NCBI GenBank assembly: GCA_022385755.1
Contig: MU278369.1
Span: forward strand, 36,550-100,549
Length of the DNA stretch: 64,000 nt
DNA from: Trametopsis cervina
Lineage: Eukaryota; Basidiomycota; Agaricomycetes; Polyporales; Irpicaceae
Direction: 5' to 3'
The number at the start of each line of letters is the position of its first letter. Position 1 is the stretch's first letter. Below the pieces are notes generated by a model that had not been told where the DNA came from, made no database searches, and was given only the letters and a program-made list of their open reading frames with translations. The position numbers and the translations under genes are program-made. This document shows positions 34,965 through 47,074 of the stretch, piece by piece.

Positions 34965-36850
34965 CTAGCAAACGTGTGCAGTCAGTAAGGTCTCAAACAC
35001 ATCTGCACAGGTTATAGACAAACCTCGTAAGTCATACGTATTCCGCACTTCATACATGCACCTCCCCCGCAACGCGTACCCGTCCTTCCAAAACTCCGCG
35101 CTCTCGTCATCCATGCTGGCATACTGCGACCGACCTCCGTCTCCGTCCACCCCATCGAGTTCGTAGTCCTTCGTTGAAAAACCGAAAACAGATCGCCCGA
35201 TACTATTACGCTGACGCTCGATCCAGATGCCCCGCTTTCCCTGCGCGCCCAGTGCGCAAGTAGAGATGAAGCCGCGCGAGCCCCGGGTGTAGCCGCCGCG
35301 GGGAGGAACATCATCACCTGGCATCCGAGAGACAAGCTGCGCCATATGATGTGCGGCTAGTAGGGAGACGGTCATGTCGAGAGGGTCGAGTACAGAATCA
35401 TTCTGCGTGCCATATACAGAGCTTGCCCAGTTCGATGTTGAGGCAGCATCGGGAGAGTGTAACGTGGCCTTGATGGAGAAATGATAGAGGCCTCGGAGAA
35501 CGTCGTATGCGAGTAGCGTGGTGCTCACCGTGGCCAGATCCATATTTTGGACGACCACAGATTCGGAAAACGCTGCTCCTCGGAAGTTTCCTGTCTCAAG
35601 AGGGATGGTGAACTGCGTCTTAGAAACGTGTTTTCGGCCCCAAAAGTGTGAGGCACGATCATCATCCGAATCCGCGTCAGAAGAACGCAGAGCGTGAACT
35701 TCATGCAGGAAGTCGAGCGTAAGAAGCTGGACGGTATGATGTTGGAGGCACACGAGGTATCTGGGCGTAAGGAAGTGAGCAGCCACGATGATATTGTACT
35801 AGCATCAACTTGTCAGCATCCGTACGTGGGATCAAAGCCGGAAAATGAAACCGGAAACAAATAGACTCACGATCACTTCTTCGTCTTCATCTAGAACGAT
35901 GTGCCAGAAACCGCCTGAAGGCCAGTGTACAAAATACAGATTCGATCCCAGACTAAAGACAAGAAGTTTGGAGTGAGGTTCAATGGCCTTTATTAGGTGC
36001 ATGGAGAAGGCAGCTTCATCGGGAGCGAGTACGCGAGAAAGGACGCGCGGGCTAAGTGGTGATGGAACTTTCGGGTCTACTTTCACAACAGTCGTTGCAG
36101 TCTACGAATAAAAGTAGACGTTCAGAGGATCTATCGTAATTGGCATTAAAATGATGACGCGTACCTGGAGCGAGAATGCGATTATAATAGTATTGTCTTC
36201 AGGATCAATGCATGCTGTTGATGATACGCAGCTCCCCTGGAGGTCAGATCGGAGTCTACATATAGGTTTGATGTTTTCTCGCGCCCAAGAGCCATCGCGT
36301 GAGAGGCCAATATTATTAAGGTCGTGGTCACATGGATGAAGGTCCCATAATTCATATTCCCCTTCTTGGAACACCACAGCTAGCCAGCGGTCGAGTAACA
36401 TGTGCATGTCCTGTATTGCCCGAATCTTAACATTGGCGAGGGAGGCATCAGTGGCCTGATCTTCCTCCAGAGCCTGCGGGGTTCCTCGCATCGTACACCA
36501 CGAAAGCTGGACGCTATGCGCCGAAAGCGCCAGATTCTGCATGTCACTTGTTGACACATACGTATCAAAAAATCGGTGATCTATTCGGACGGATGGAGGG
36601 AAGACGTGTGAAGGTGCTTGGTTGTAGAGGATGGTCTCCCAGATTGCCCTTTCTTGACTCAGCTGACGGAAATATCGGCATGTCTAACGCGCCGCGACAG
36701 CCAAAGCTTTCCGTGAGATTGAACGATGTGAATAAACGGATGAAACTGAGAGATGCGAACCTGTCGTGCGCTCAGCACGTCTGTGAGGTCGATGTAGGTC
36801 ATGATATAGATCAGGATCTCGTCAGGTAGGTCCGTCAAGTGCAAAACCAT
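34965..36850 (-). CDS. F-box protein
   Basis: Four exons (36850-36761, 36662-36165, 36101-35871, 35798-34965) join in frame to 550 residues. The N-terminus MVLHLTDLPDEILIYIMTYI, followed by DLTDVLSARQ, is an F-box, the Skp1-binding element of SCF ubiquitin ligases. The remaining part has hydrophobic strand-like segments (for example LDRWLAVVFQEGEYELWDL and PHSKLLVFSLGSNLYFVHW) that could form a degenerate beta-propeller, as in many Agaricomycete F-box proteins. The substrate is unknown. It is divergent from the Grx5 gene with a 300-base spacer. Confidence 0.78.
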
Positions 36851-37150
36851 CGCGTGCGTGACTATAGTGACTTGTATCAGTTTCCATATCCGATGCGAGT
36901 TCAAAAAAAGCTTACCTATAGATGGCACAGATATATGAAGCTTATTTCCAGATATGCTATGGCGATGATTCAGTTCTTAGAAGTCATGGTGTGGCTAGTA
37001 GAACATGCAGCCTGGCTTACCGTATCAGTGATCGCTGCAAGCACCACGTGGCTTCCACGTGCACCGGTCATTAACCGGCACAGACATATACAGGCATATA
37101 CGTCCGCCTGTATTTCTCAGCAAGCACCCATCCACTTACTTCAGACCACC
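36851..37150. promoter_or_regulatory. Shared divergent promoter of the F-box gene and Grx5
   Basis: Exactly 300 bases separate the two start codons. The spacer includes CACGTGGCTTCCACGTG (about 37047-37063), which holds two CACGTG E-box hexamers. No TATA box is evident. Confidence 0.5.
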
Positions 37151-37773
37151 ATGTTCCGCGCTGCCTTCCGCTCCGGCGTGAGTATCACACACTTGCATGC
37201 AGACGACCTGCAGGATGCTAATGGGGTTCTTTACATAGCTTACGCCCCTCCGGGCACAGACGATCCTCCCTCCCCGCTCTCTCGCCATTGCCCGACGATT
37301 CATCACACAAGAGGTCCGACAGAAGATTCAGAGTGCGGTCGACTCAACGCCGGTCGTCTTGTTCATGAAGGGCACCCCTGAGTCTCCCCAGTGTGGATTC
37401 TCGCGCGCGGCCATACAGGTCCTTGAGATGCAGGGTGTACCCCCGCAGAAGCTGAAGACGTTCAACGTACTCGAGGATAGCGAGCTGAGGAGTAGCATCA
37501 AAGAATTCTCGTGAGTCATGCCCACTGTAGGCTTTACATCTGTATTGAATCTTGTACTGCAGTGAATGGCCCACAGTTCCGCAGATATATGTCAACGGAG
37601 AATTTGTCGGCGGATGCGATATCTTGCTGAGCAGTAAGTCTTCACAATCCTGGCTATCATCCTCAATAACCGTCTTTGCAGTGCACCAGTCGGGAGAACT
37701 CGAAGAATTGCTTGAGAAGAAGGGCGTGTTACCTCCGCTGGAGCAAGCTCCGTTGGAAACAGCCAAGGCATAA
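37151..37773 (+). CDS. GRX5: Mitochondrial monothiol glutaredoxin
   Basis: Four exons (37151-37177, 37239-37510, 37563-37633, 37682-37773), 153 residues. An Arg-rich N-terminus (MFRAAFRSG and IARRFITQ) looks like a mitochondrial targeting peptide. The active site CGFS is at residues 61-64 after [35 protein letters not shown] is the conserved glutathione-binding part. CGFS glutaredoxins receive and transfer [2Fe-2S] clusters in the mitochondrial matrix. The first exon is only nine codons long. It is convergent with Zim17, with 134 bases between stops. Confidence 0.95.
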
Positions 37774-37907
37774 TTACTGCGCTATCTATTCTGTATGACT
37801 GCCTCTAGATATTATAATTTGGTTATCATATCGTCCCTCGCACGCAGACATAGGTCACATCTGACCGATATACGTCTAGCAACCACCACCTCCATTCAAA
37901 GCACCAT

Positions 37908-38818
37908 TTATTCAGGCGCATACTCGATCGTCAATGAGCCGTCCGTGGAGCCTCGCCTCACTTGCTCGCCCTTTGCCCTCATGAGATCCTCAACAGTTTT
38001 CAACTTGCCCTCCTCCGTGCTCTCCTTGAACCACCCCAAATGATCCGCGATTAAGTGCCTGCCACAAACCAAGGATTAGTCATCGAGACTCCGTGCACTT
38101 TGCGATGTCACACGATACGTGGTATACTGTCTTGCAGCTACGACCACGTATATCGCTCTCCCCATACCCACGATCGGACACGCCGGCGAGAGCCAACTAG
38201 CCAATGGCTGCACTACCACTAAGTGACATTCATGAGAATCACTCACCTATTCTTACACCCTGGGCACTGCACTATAACAATCCCTCTCTCATAACTTCTC
38301 TTGGTGAACTCGTGCGAGGATCTTGTTCCACAGTCTGGTACCGTGCATGTGAACGTGAGGGATAACCGTGGCTCTTGCGGCTGGGTACCAAACGGCGACT
38401 GGTCGGCTACCTCTGTTGCGGTGTCCACGTCTGACTTAGACACGGACGTAGAATCGGTTTCCGTGGATGATTTTGCATGCCCGGCGCTGTCCACACGCTC
38501 CGGGGCTTCGTACGGGGCCTCATCCAGTAAGACTTGGTATCGTGACTGCTCTGCTCCTTCTTTCGCAGTGTCCACGTTGTCTTTGGACACGGAGGTCGTA
38601 TCAGTCTGCGTGGCAGAATCCTGTGAATTTCTAGACGCATTCCATCTCGGCACAGATTTTGTGAAAGACCGTGTGATTGAGCTCCCAGGCCGTGAACTTA
38701 TTCCACGAGACGTGTGTAGTTGCCCTCTATGAAGCGCAGAACGTATGCGAACAGGAGCGGTGGTTTGGTGTGCTGCCGCACGGAAGACTTGGGTGAAGGC
38801 TCGCATGCTTGTCGTCAT
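37908..38818 (-). CDS. ZIM17: Zim17/Hep1 (DNL-type) mtHsp70 escort protein
   Basis: Two exons (38818-38247 and 38058-37908), 240 residues. The C-terminal half carries the DNL zinc finger: LTFTCTVPDCGTRSSHEFTK, then IVIVQCPGCKNRHLIADHLG, with cysteine pairs CX4C and CX2C. Family members keep mitochondrial Hsp70 soluble and assist matrix import. The N-terminus is Arg/Ser-rich and fits a mitochondrial presequence. Between presequence and domain, a spacer contains two related copies of a TDxTSVSKxxVDTA motif, an unusual internal repeat. The protein is longer than yeast Zim17 because of this spacer. Confidence 0.9.
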
Positions 38819-39328
38819 GTCAGAGGATATGAGATGCAGCGGGTGTTGGTGAAAACTGGTGAGTATGGTGATAAGTCGCGACCTCCTTGGTCAGCAGGCT
38901 TCAGACAATATGAGCGCTTTCTGACACTCCATCTTCACCGCGGCGCAGGGATCCGCGCTAGAGAATTACGCGGTCTCGTGATCTGACGTAGCTTCACGGG
39001 CGCCACACGTTCCTATCGCCTATTAATCTGCATCTTTGTGGCCCCCAAAGAGACTTTCAGATACACAAAAAGCGAGTACTGTATACCACATCAAGGAGTA
39101 ACTTAATTTCATGGAATAGGATGTGAGAGGAGAGACCTAGTTTGTAGGGGATACATGATAAGTACAGAGTAAATCTATAAGTCAACACAATCAACATCCC
39201 GATGAGTAAAAGGGGTGTGGCAGTATTCAGGAATACGGGTAGAAAATATTCGATGCATTTAAACACTACAGCCAAAGCAGAAGAACAAAACTTAAGATGT
39301 GTTCATAGTATTACTCACAAGGCTGCTA
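38819..39328. other. Intergenic spacer, no gene
   Basis: Contains the promoter side of Zim17 and the 3' side of the Zn2Cys6 gene. A/T-rich in 39040-39300. No supported feature beyond that. Confidence 0.45.
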
Positions 39329-42300
39329 TCACCGGTGTGGATGCTGTTGTTGGTGTTGGTGTTGGTGCTGATGCTGATGCTGGTGTTGGGCTTGCTGGTC
39401 GTACTCGTCCAGGAACCCACTCTGATGCATGAACTCCGTCCACCTATCTCCCAACCGCGAGGTACGCGAAGCGATCCCAAGGTTGACCATCTCAGTAGAC
39501 GGCATGTACATCGACTCAGCAGGCGGCGACTGAGAAGGGCCCTGCCCTTGCCCCATGTGGTGAGCCATCGGAATAGACTGATCATGATGCCGCATGTAGC
39601 TCTGGGGAACCGCGGTGGGCTGATGCCCGTATTCAGCGAACTGGGTATGTTGGCTTGGGCCGGGCGTCACTGGCGAGTGTGAGCCCGGATACGGAGAAGG
39701 AGGTAAGAGGTGTGGCGGTGGCTGGTGAGACTGTTGGGGTGGCCACTCATAGCCCGATGGCTGCGCTTGCTGATACCCCATCGGATAGTAGGACGATCCT
39801 TGGACTTGATGCGGTGGATAGGCATCGACAGGAGAGTACGTATGGGGTTGTAAACGGGGCTCTTGCATCCAGCCCTGGGTCTGCACGATCGGCGGCTGCG
39901 CCACCATGGAAGGGTGCATTTGTGGAACCATATGCTGCTCCTGCGGATGCGATTCCTGGCGCTGGTGTGGCTCGAACACAGGAGGTTGTTCCACAGCTCC
40001 TCGATGAGACGGTTCAGGACTGCCACGCGCAAGCGGCGACGGCGAGGTTTTGTTTGATCCATGCGTGGCCACCAGTCGCGTTCTCCCCGCGAAGATCTCC
40101 AGCTCGTCTTCCTCCTCCACCTTGACGGTCCATTGCGCACCCTCTTTCGTGGGGTCACTTCTTGCGGCTGCCAGGGCCGCTCGCGCCTTCTCGCTTAGTC
40201 TGTTCAGCATCGGCTAGAAATATTCCAGTGAGTGAGAGTTCTGGCAACGAAAGGATGCAGTGACAAACCAGAGCTTTTGCAGCACGGCGACTGAGCTTCG
40301 ACGCCTTCGCGAACAGCTCACATGCTGTGTCGAGCTGCGCTATAGCCGAAGGAGCTAACGGAGATCTGGGTCCTCTCGTGACAACAGTCCCAAATACGAC
40401 CTGCAAATATAGAGGCATCAGTGGCGCACAGCTTCGATATATGCAGGAAGCCCACTGACAGCGGCCGAGAACGCGTACGTCCAAATAAGCCAGAAGCGCG
40501 AGCATATAATAGGGTGTGCTGCGAACTGGTTCTTGATGGTGGTGAGGATGGTAACAGAGGCACGGTACGCCGCCAAGAACGAGTGCGCGTATGTGCTGCG
40601 GACCGGGTTCGTAGGATGATCTATAATCGCCTGGGCAAAGAAGCTTCGGTGTATCCACAGCAGAACTGGGAGAAGTGAATATACACAGGGTGGCCGTGAG
40701 CTTCCATACTGCAGATCGAAAGGAGATAGATATGCACGGCCACTCACCGACTTCACGACAGTTGGACAGAACGAACCGCTCCATCGAGATGGAGAGCGGT
40801 ATCTCCTCATCGGTAGAGCTCGACAACATATCCTCTACCGCGGTGGTCACCTCTGGCGGAATAGAGTACTCGCGCACTTTCCGGTCGAGTTCCATGATCG
40901 TTGCATAGGTGGGAGCCTCTGGCGCTAGAGCGCGCTGCGCGACCTCTGAGACACACTGGAAGGCAAATTTGCATCCCCAATTTGCGACTGAACACAAATC
41001 GGATCAGTGTTTATCAATTTGTTATGGGAATTTGAACATACATTCTGCGTGCGAATCCGCTCCGTCGTCTTCTGACTGGTTCGCACCTCCATCGAGAGCC
41101 GCAACCGGGGCCCCTGGGTATTTACAGTCGATAAAGTCCCGGGAGAATGCCGGTGGTCTGCCTGTAGCGAGACTCTGCAATGCAAGAGGTCAGGATAGGT
41201 ATTGAAGACTGTCAGGACAGATCGGACCTGCCACGCATCACTGATGAACAGATCCCAAAATAGAATCCGTCGTCGTTGCACATCAGTTTCCTTCAGTCCC
41301 CAGCGTGCGCTGTCTCGGTCTAGTGAGGGTGGTCAAATTCCCGTGGGCATAGTAAGACAAAAATGGGACTTACGCAGTCCTATCTGTGAGTGTCAAATAC
41401 ATCAAATAGGCAAAAGTTAGTTTCTCCCAGACGCGATGATCGGGACGAGAATGTTACGTACACTTTGTGCGAGCTGTGAGGCCAAAATCATGAGGGACCA
41501 GGTTGTCTCTGTAGATAGCTCGCGCTCTGTCCCAGCCATGGCAATGTAACTGCTGAGCATACGCAAAGCCTGGATCGTCACAACGGACGGCTTCTCCAAC
41601 ACGGGCTGCAGACATAAAGCTGCTCTTGCCAAGTGGTGATAGTGTTCCCCTTCTCCATCATAAACTGTTTGGGTTTCACGATCTACGAGCGTTCCCAGCG
41701 CGAATGCGAGGAATATAACCGCAATATCGTGTGGCCCCGAATAGTCAGGCGAAGACGATTCGTCTTGCAATACCATCGGCCGCTTGTAGATGAACGGAAG
41801 CATCTCATCTATCAGCTGTTGCCGTGTGAGGCCCCGGAAAAGCCAGCCTGCGCCCTCGAAGTAGTTTTCCGCGAGGTAGAGGGCGCGTTCGTACGGAGGA
41901 AGGTAGGCCACAATCATCTGGTACACTTCCTCTGTTGGACCGATGGGGGTGAACGGAAATGAAGCGGAGAACTGCGTCAGCTCGCCTGCCACTGGAGGCG
42001 TCATCGAATCTCGTGCGGATTCTGGGGAGCGTGTGCCAATGGAAGGCGAGGACGGCGATGATACATTTTCAGAATTCTATGGACGACGTCAGACATAGAA
42101 CCCAGCGAAATCAAATAGGATTCATACGCACAGAAAGGAGATACTATGGTACCGTTAACGATGTCAGCACATGCTGTAATGGTAAAGAAAAGGTGACCTC
42201 TTACCTCTGTGCCACCAGTGGGACCAAAGAAGCGAGAGATGCCGTGTTCAGATACTGATAACGTGCCAAATGCATCAATCACATCCGAAGGCTGGACGGG

Positions 42301-43060
42301 GGCGTGAGTCTGGGGATCTTCTTCGAAGTCTACTTCCGCATTATCGACGGCGACTAGATCATCGCGAAGAAGTGGATGGGGGTCATTGGACCCTTTGGCG
42401 TGGAGGATGGCGAGAGCGTCCTCGAGCTGTCGTATCCTTTCTTTCATTTTGGCTATTCGTTTGTGCAGGTGCTCGGTTGCTGCCAGTACGAACCTTTAAA
42501 TATGCAAGAACGGTCAGTGATGGTCTTCACGGGTAAGGGCCACTGATCAATGCATACCGAGTCCCCTGCCCAGTAGCTAGACTCCCTACACTCGAAATCA
42601 GCAGGTATTCGACGTCAAAGCCCACAATTGCGCACCATTTGGACAAAGTGCAGCACATCCTCGGCGCTGATGGGATTGCCTGGTTAGTATACTGCCAACT
42701 TAAGGATGGCGGGACCGCCGATCGAAGTACCTGGCATGATTTGCACGGGATGGACTTGTCACATCGAATCTAGGCGACAAAGCGGGAGTGAGAAACGCCT
42801 GGGGTAGGCGATGGACAGAGTAGGAAGCTCGCCTTCAGCCTGCAGCGGATTGGGAGGGAGACGAGCTTGGAATGAGTATAGCGTGGATGAGACAGGTGCG
42901 ATCAACCGCACCTACGGCACTCGGCGCACGAGATTTCGCCTCTGCTGCGTTTTAGCTCGATTTCCCTCGCCTGGGTGCTGTTGAAGGCGTCGTCATCGTT
43001 GTCCTTGCGCTGCTGCTTGCGTTTCTGACTTGAGCTCGCTTTCGTCGTATCTGGTGGCAT
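39329..43060 (-). CDS. Zn2Cys6 transcription factor with fungal_trans domain
   Basis: Fourteen exons: 43060-42912, 42839-42833, 42769-42731, 42666-42636, 42585-42558, 42493-42205, 42076-41462, 41383-41374, 41319-41228, 41174-41042, 40987-40748, 40665-40460, 40400-40269, 40213-39329. They join in frame to 951 residues. The zinc cluster reads SCAECRRLKIRCDKSIPCKS followed by CQRRGCAALCPNG, with a coiled linker (MKERIRQLEDALAI). The middle region has fungal_trans signatures (LFRGLTRQQL, RRRILFWDLFISDAW, SLATGRPPAFS). The tail is Pro/Gln/His-rich and ends in a His-Gln repeat. Two micro-exons (7 and 10 nt) split the zinc cluster and the regulatory domain; the intron after the 7-nt exon has a GC donor. 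Target genes are unknown. Confidence 0.85.
39340..39400 (-). repeat. His-Gln codon repeat at the 3' end of the Zn2Cys6 gene
   Basis: Minus-strand CAC/CAT-CAA/CAG units encode about eight alternating His and Gln residues just before the stop. Such runs are prone to length variation between strains. Confidence 0.7.
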
Positions 43061-44427
43061 GGACGGTGGAAGTAAAGATGGTTGTTACCGGAAGAGGGAG
43101 AGTCGCATAAACGTCGTTGAATACCGTCTACTTATTTTAGCGTTTGTTAAACCGCTGCGGAAGGTCCCCGTTTATCACTGACTGCCCTGCGCCGATCAGG
43201 CTTTGTCAATGGCTGAATCTCAACCAAAGGGGCTCAGATCTCTCTGCTCGTGCACATCGAGATCCCGCCTTGAGCAGGACGCCCGGCGTCCGTAGCCAAC
43301 CATCGGTTCCGACGCGTTCACGCACATGCTGTGCCCCGTTGTCAACGACCACCAACAGAACCAATAAGCACAAAGTGGCTCTGCTCATCCCGTAATGTCC
43401 TTCCAGACCTGCTGCGGTATTCTATATTCGTGCAATTGCACTTCATGAAGGATCCGCACACCGAGGCGCTCACCGGTCGGAATCGTTCCGTTCGTCCATC
43501 CAATGTTGGCTTTCTGTCCCAATCATCTGAGAATGACCACAAACGCCGCAGGAGTCAGGTAGCAATGACAAAGGAGTACAACTTAACCGCTTTAATTACG
43601 TGGATACCATTATATATCTGTTCTCGTTGATAACCCTGTCAGCGCATCAACTCGTAGCGGTTCACCGAATTGGCCCAGTATGCAACGGGATGTTGGCGTA
43701 CACACGATACAACTGCGGGGTGGAAATACACTTTATGCTACAGTATCCCATTCGGAGATCTCAGCAAGCACCGCTTTACATCTGTGCTTTGCAGAGGATT
43801 CCGGCGGTCGAGACTCGCCTAGTCCCCACAGGTTCCAGTATATGTGACAGCTTCATGTTGTAGGCTTGGCATTGGCCGCTTTCCCTGGGCGTTCCATACA
43901 AACATGTAAGACAACTGTAACTTCGGAAATGAGACCTTTGCATCTTGCGACCTACATGCTCACCGCCGGTTGGAAGTGCGGTCACAATGCAACCAATATC
44001 TGGGATCGTTAAGTATCACGGCTGTAGGGTTTCTAAGGGAGCTTAACATCCTGGGGTATCAACAAACGAACAATGCAAACTCGACATTACGTTAGACAGT
44101 TAAAGACACATGAGAATAGCGAGACGCAACAAATAATAAAGCGAATAGCACGTTTTCCCGCCCTCTATCTCGCCGCCAATTAGTACGGGACCATGTCTAC
44201 TGGGCCTCCCGTCTTGTTATGGAAATATGCTTCCTGATCGTCCGATGGCATACCAATTACGTGCGAATGCACATAGCAAGTTACGAGGATCGTCGGCGGA
44301 GTTGGAGCTTGACGCTGCATGTGTGGCAGATCCGGCTGGCATGCATGCATAGTCTCGGGTTCGGTGGGTATCAAGGTCGCAATCCATAAGTCACATAACA
44401 CGTTCCACGACGGCTTTGGCCGCCGTA
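43061..44427. other. Intergenic region, no supported gene
   Basis: About 1.4 kb between the start of the Zn2Cys6 gene and the 3' end of the CK2 gene. Short open frames on both strands (60-100 codons) lack domains. No tRNA or repeat was recognised. Confidence 0.45.
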
Positions 44428-45888
44428 CTATGTTGAGCAGAAGCCAGAGTCGCTGACGGCTTCGGCAGCCTTGGTGGCATCGCCAAGGCGTACAATGTCT
44501 GTAGGGTATAATTAGCAATGGAGCATTACAAACTCTCATGGCGTGTAATATGCGCGTTTGGCAAAGCACTTACTGAAATACGCGTGACCCATTGATTCCG
44601 CGGCAGTGAACCGCTCATAGTGGTCGTACCGCAACAGCCTATCGAGCAGATCTATGCCTTCGGGGGAAACATTCGGTCTGTTCTCGGCATTCGCGAACTT
44701 CATCCACGGCTGCTTCGGGAGGCTGTCACATTGCATCGTATTCAGTACGAGAAAAAAAGTTTAATTATGCGTGTACGCCTCACCTCTCTAACAACGCGGT
44801 GTTACTGACGCGGATGTGCAGATCGAACTTCTGCAGATAGCGTTGAAACGCCTCCGTGCCCAGAACTTTCACGATGCGGAACAACTGGTCCTCGTTGTCC
44901 TTGCCGCGGAAGAAATGCTCCCGCTTGAATATCTGGTCCACGTAATGAGTACACCCCTTACTAACGGTATACCGTCCGACGTACCAGCGAGGCGAGCATA
45001 CACCCAACGCTCCATTGGTCCAGGCTGTAGTCGTATTTTTGGTCGTCCGTGAGCAGTTCTGGTGCCTTGTAGTATCGAGAGCCAACGCGTATGTGGTACT
45101 CTGTTCCAGGGTGGTAGAACTCTGCCAGGCCCCAGTCAATAAGACGAAGCTGCGGATGTGGCTGCATCAGTATCGAACATTGATTCAATGCAAATGGCAT
45201 ACCTTGCGGTGTTGACGGTCGTACATCACGTTTGCGGGCTTGACATCGCGGTGCATTATTCCACGAGAATGCACAAAGTCGAGTGCCTGTTTCCTGCATT
45301 GAGCGCCACGGCGACGACTTTCTATGAACAACGCACCGTCAACAGTTGGAAGACATAATGCTTGATCTCAAGCTCGGTAAACGTCTGGTAAAGATCCTTC
45401 CAATCTGTGTTTTCCACATACTCCATGATCAGACTATTAGAGCGCGAGGGCGGGTCGTGCACGACGTCCAGTAGGCCAACAATATTCGGTCCCCCGGTGA
45501 GGTTGCGCAAGATCTTGATCTCACGCTTGATCTTCCTCTTGGCGACCGGCTTCAATACCTTGATTATGCATGCGTCCTCGGTGGTCATGTCCACCCCTCG
45601 AAACACCTAAAGACAGGAGCATAAACCCTCTTACATTCGCATCCAGGCGCAGCCCGCACAAATCGCATGCGTACCTCAGAGTATCGTCCCCCACCGACCC
45701 TATGCATAATCTCATAATTGTCAGGCACGTTCCAGTCGATATGCGTGTGTTCTACACCATCGCGATTCGTGAGAGCACAAACAATTGTTAGCGTGCGTTC
45801 GCGGGGATGAATCTGCACCGCGGCACGCACCATAGTCCCACCACGACGGGCCTTGCCTCGCGTTGATGTCCGCATACACCCTCGACAT
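44428..45888 (-). CDS. Casein kinase 2 catalytic (alpha) subunit
   Basis: Eight exons (45888-45831, 45751-45675, 45606-45337, 45286-45203, 45149-44985, 44932-44784, 44722-44574, 44498-44428), 340 residues. Family hallmarks: [18 protein letters not shown] at the N-terminus, catalytic [10 protein letters not shown], the DWG (not DFG) motif in [15 protein letters not shown], and [20 protein letters not shown] near the end. CK2 is a constitutively active Ser/Thr kinase acting in nucleus and cytosol. Differences from the classical alpha subunit as I know it: the glycine loop reads GGGRYSEV, the basic cluster reads VAKRKIKRE, and the P+1 region reads APELL instead of GPELL. An in-frame upstream ATG at 45963 would add 25 residues. 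Confidence 0.92.
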
Positions 45889-47074
45889 TAAAGTGGCAGA
45901 CCGGCGAGACGATAGAGGACTGGAACTCAGGATGGCGGTTGGTGGCACTGCTCCAAGCGGCACGACGTCGGGCTTTGCGTTAGGGTATGTGGACCACGTG
46001 ATTGTCGTCCGATATAACCCCGTTTAGGAAGGTATGATAGAAACAAATAACGGCCACCGTCGCCGTAAGCAATGATCTGAGAAAATTGAAGAGCTTGATT
46101 CCTGCTGAAACCTAGATAGAAAAATATATCACTGTAAGGCTTTTCACTGACACCGCTACATATGAGAGAAGCCGCGTGGAGGCATGGGTAAGTCGTGCTG
46201 ATAAATCTGCTGGACTGGCACCGGCACCAAGTTAACCCATTGCGCTGACAAACTCCTTGTTCGTTATCAAAGTTAAATGGGCAACCTGGCTGTTAGATAC
46301 AAAGACCAGTGCCGCGAAAGTAAAACAATCATACCAGCTGCGATAGGCAGAACTTACTAGCAACGGTCATGGTGAACAGACAGATATCGTGAACAGACTG
46401 ATATCCCGCCAGTTGCAAGGAACACATGATATATGCAGATCTGGACCAATCACCTATGGATGACAGCCTGTAGTGGGGCCCAGGGCTATCGACGTATGTA
46501 TACAACAAGGAGACAGTGACCAACGTTCGAAGCGGGTGTATGACTGACTGAGGATGAACAAAAAGCATGAGTAAGAGAGAACAAATGCGTGTATAGGTGA
46601 ATGAAGGGGATAACGATATGGTTAAAAATATGGGGGCCGTGAGGGGGCAAGGAGGTGGAGAGACACCATATAGACACAAATATGACAGCGCGGAACACCC
46701 GTGAATCGGAGCAAGAAGAGCAGGGCAGAGGGAGGGGGCGTGTGGGAAATGGTTGCAAGAATTCAGCGTGATGAGTATGGGGCGAGAGAAAGAGACGCGG
46801 AGAGACAGGGGGAGTGAGACAATGCGTGTATGGATATAGCTATCAATGAGATGCAGGATGAGCTGTATGATGCAGGTGCCAATGTTCGATGCACAAGGGA
46901 GAGAAAAAGAAAAGATACGACAGCGAGTTGAGCGACAGAGAGGAAAAGTGAGAAATGTAGCAAGAGAAAACAGAGAAGCAGGATATGCGAGCGGCCACGA
47001 ACGTCCGTGCAATATGAGAGGAGGGGTTCGAGTCCTTGTCCGTGTCCCGCCGTATAGCGAGCGAGGCATCAACA
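45889..47074. other. Intergenic region, no supported gene
   Basis: Contains the CK2 promoter on the left and the 3' region of the zinc-finger gene on the right. A purine-rich plus strand (46500-46980) creates a long minus-strand open frame (47078-46329) rich in Leu, Ser and Pro; composition explains it and no domain is visible. Confidence 0.5.

Noticed and set aside
36599..36760. Reading F-box exon 1 straight through (QVRISQFHPFIHIVQSHG)
   Set aside because: Frame ends soon and a GTTCGC donor with an in-frame acceptor at 36663 joins F-box to a sensible downstream exon.
47020..47045. GGGGTTCGAGTCCTTG, similar to a tRNA B box
   Set aside because: No matching A box, acceptor stem or cloverleaf could be drawn around it.
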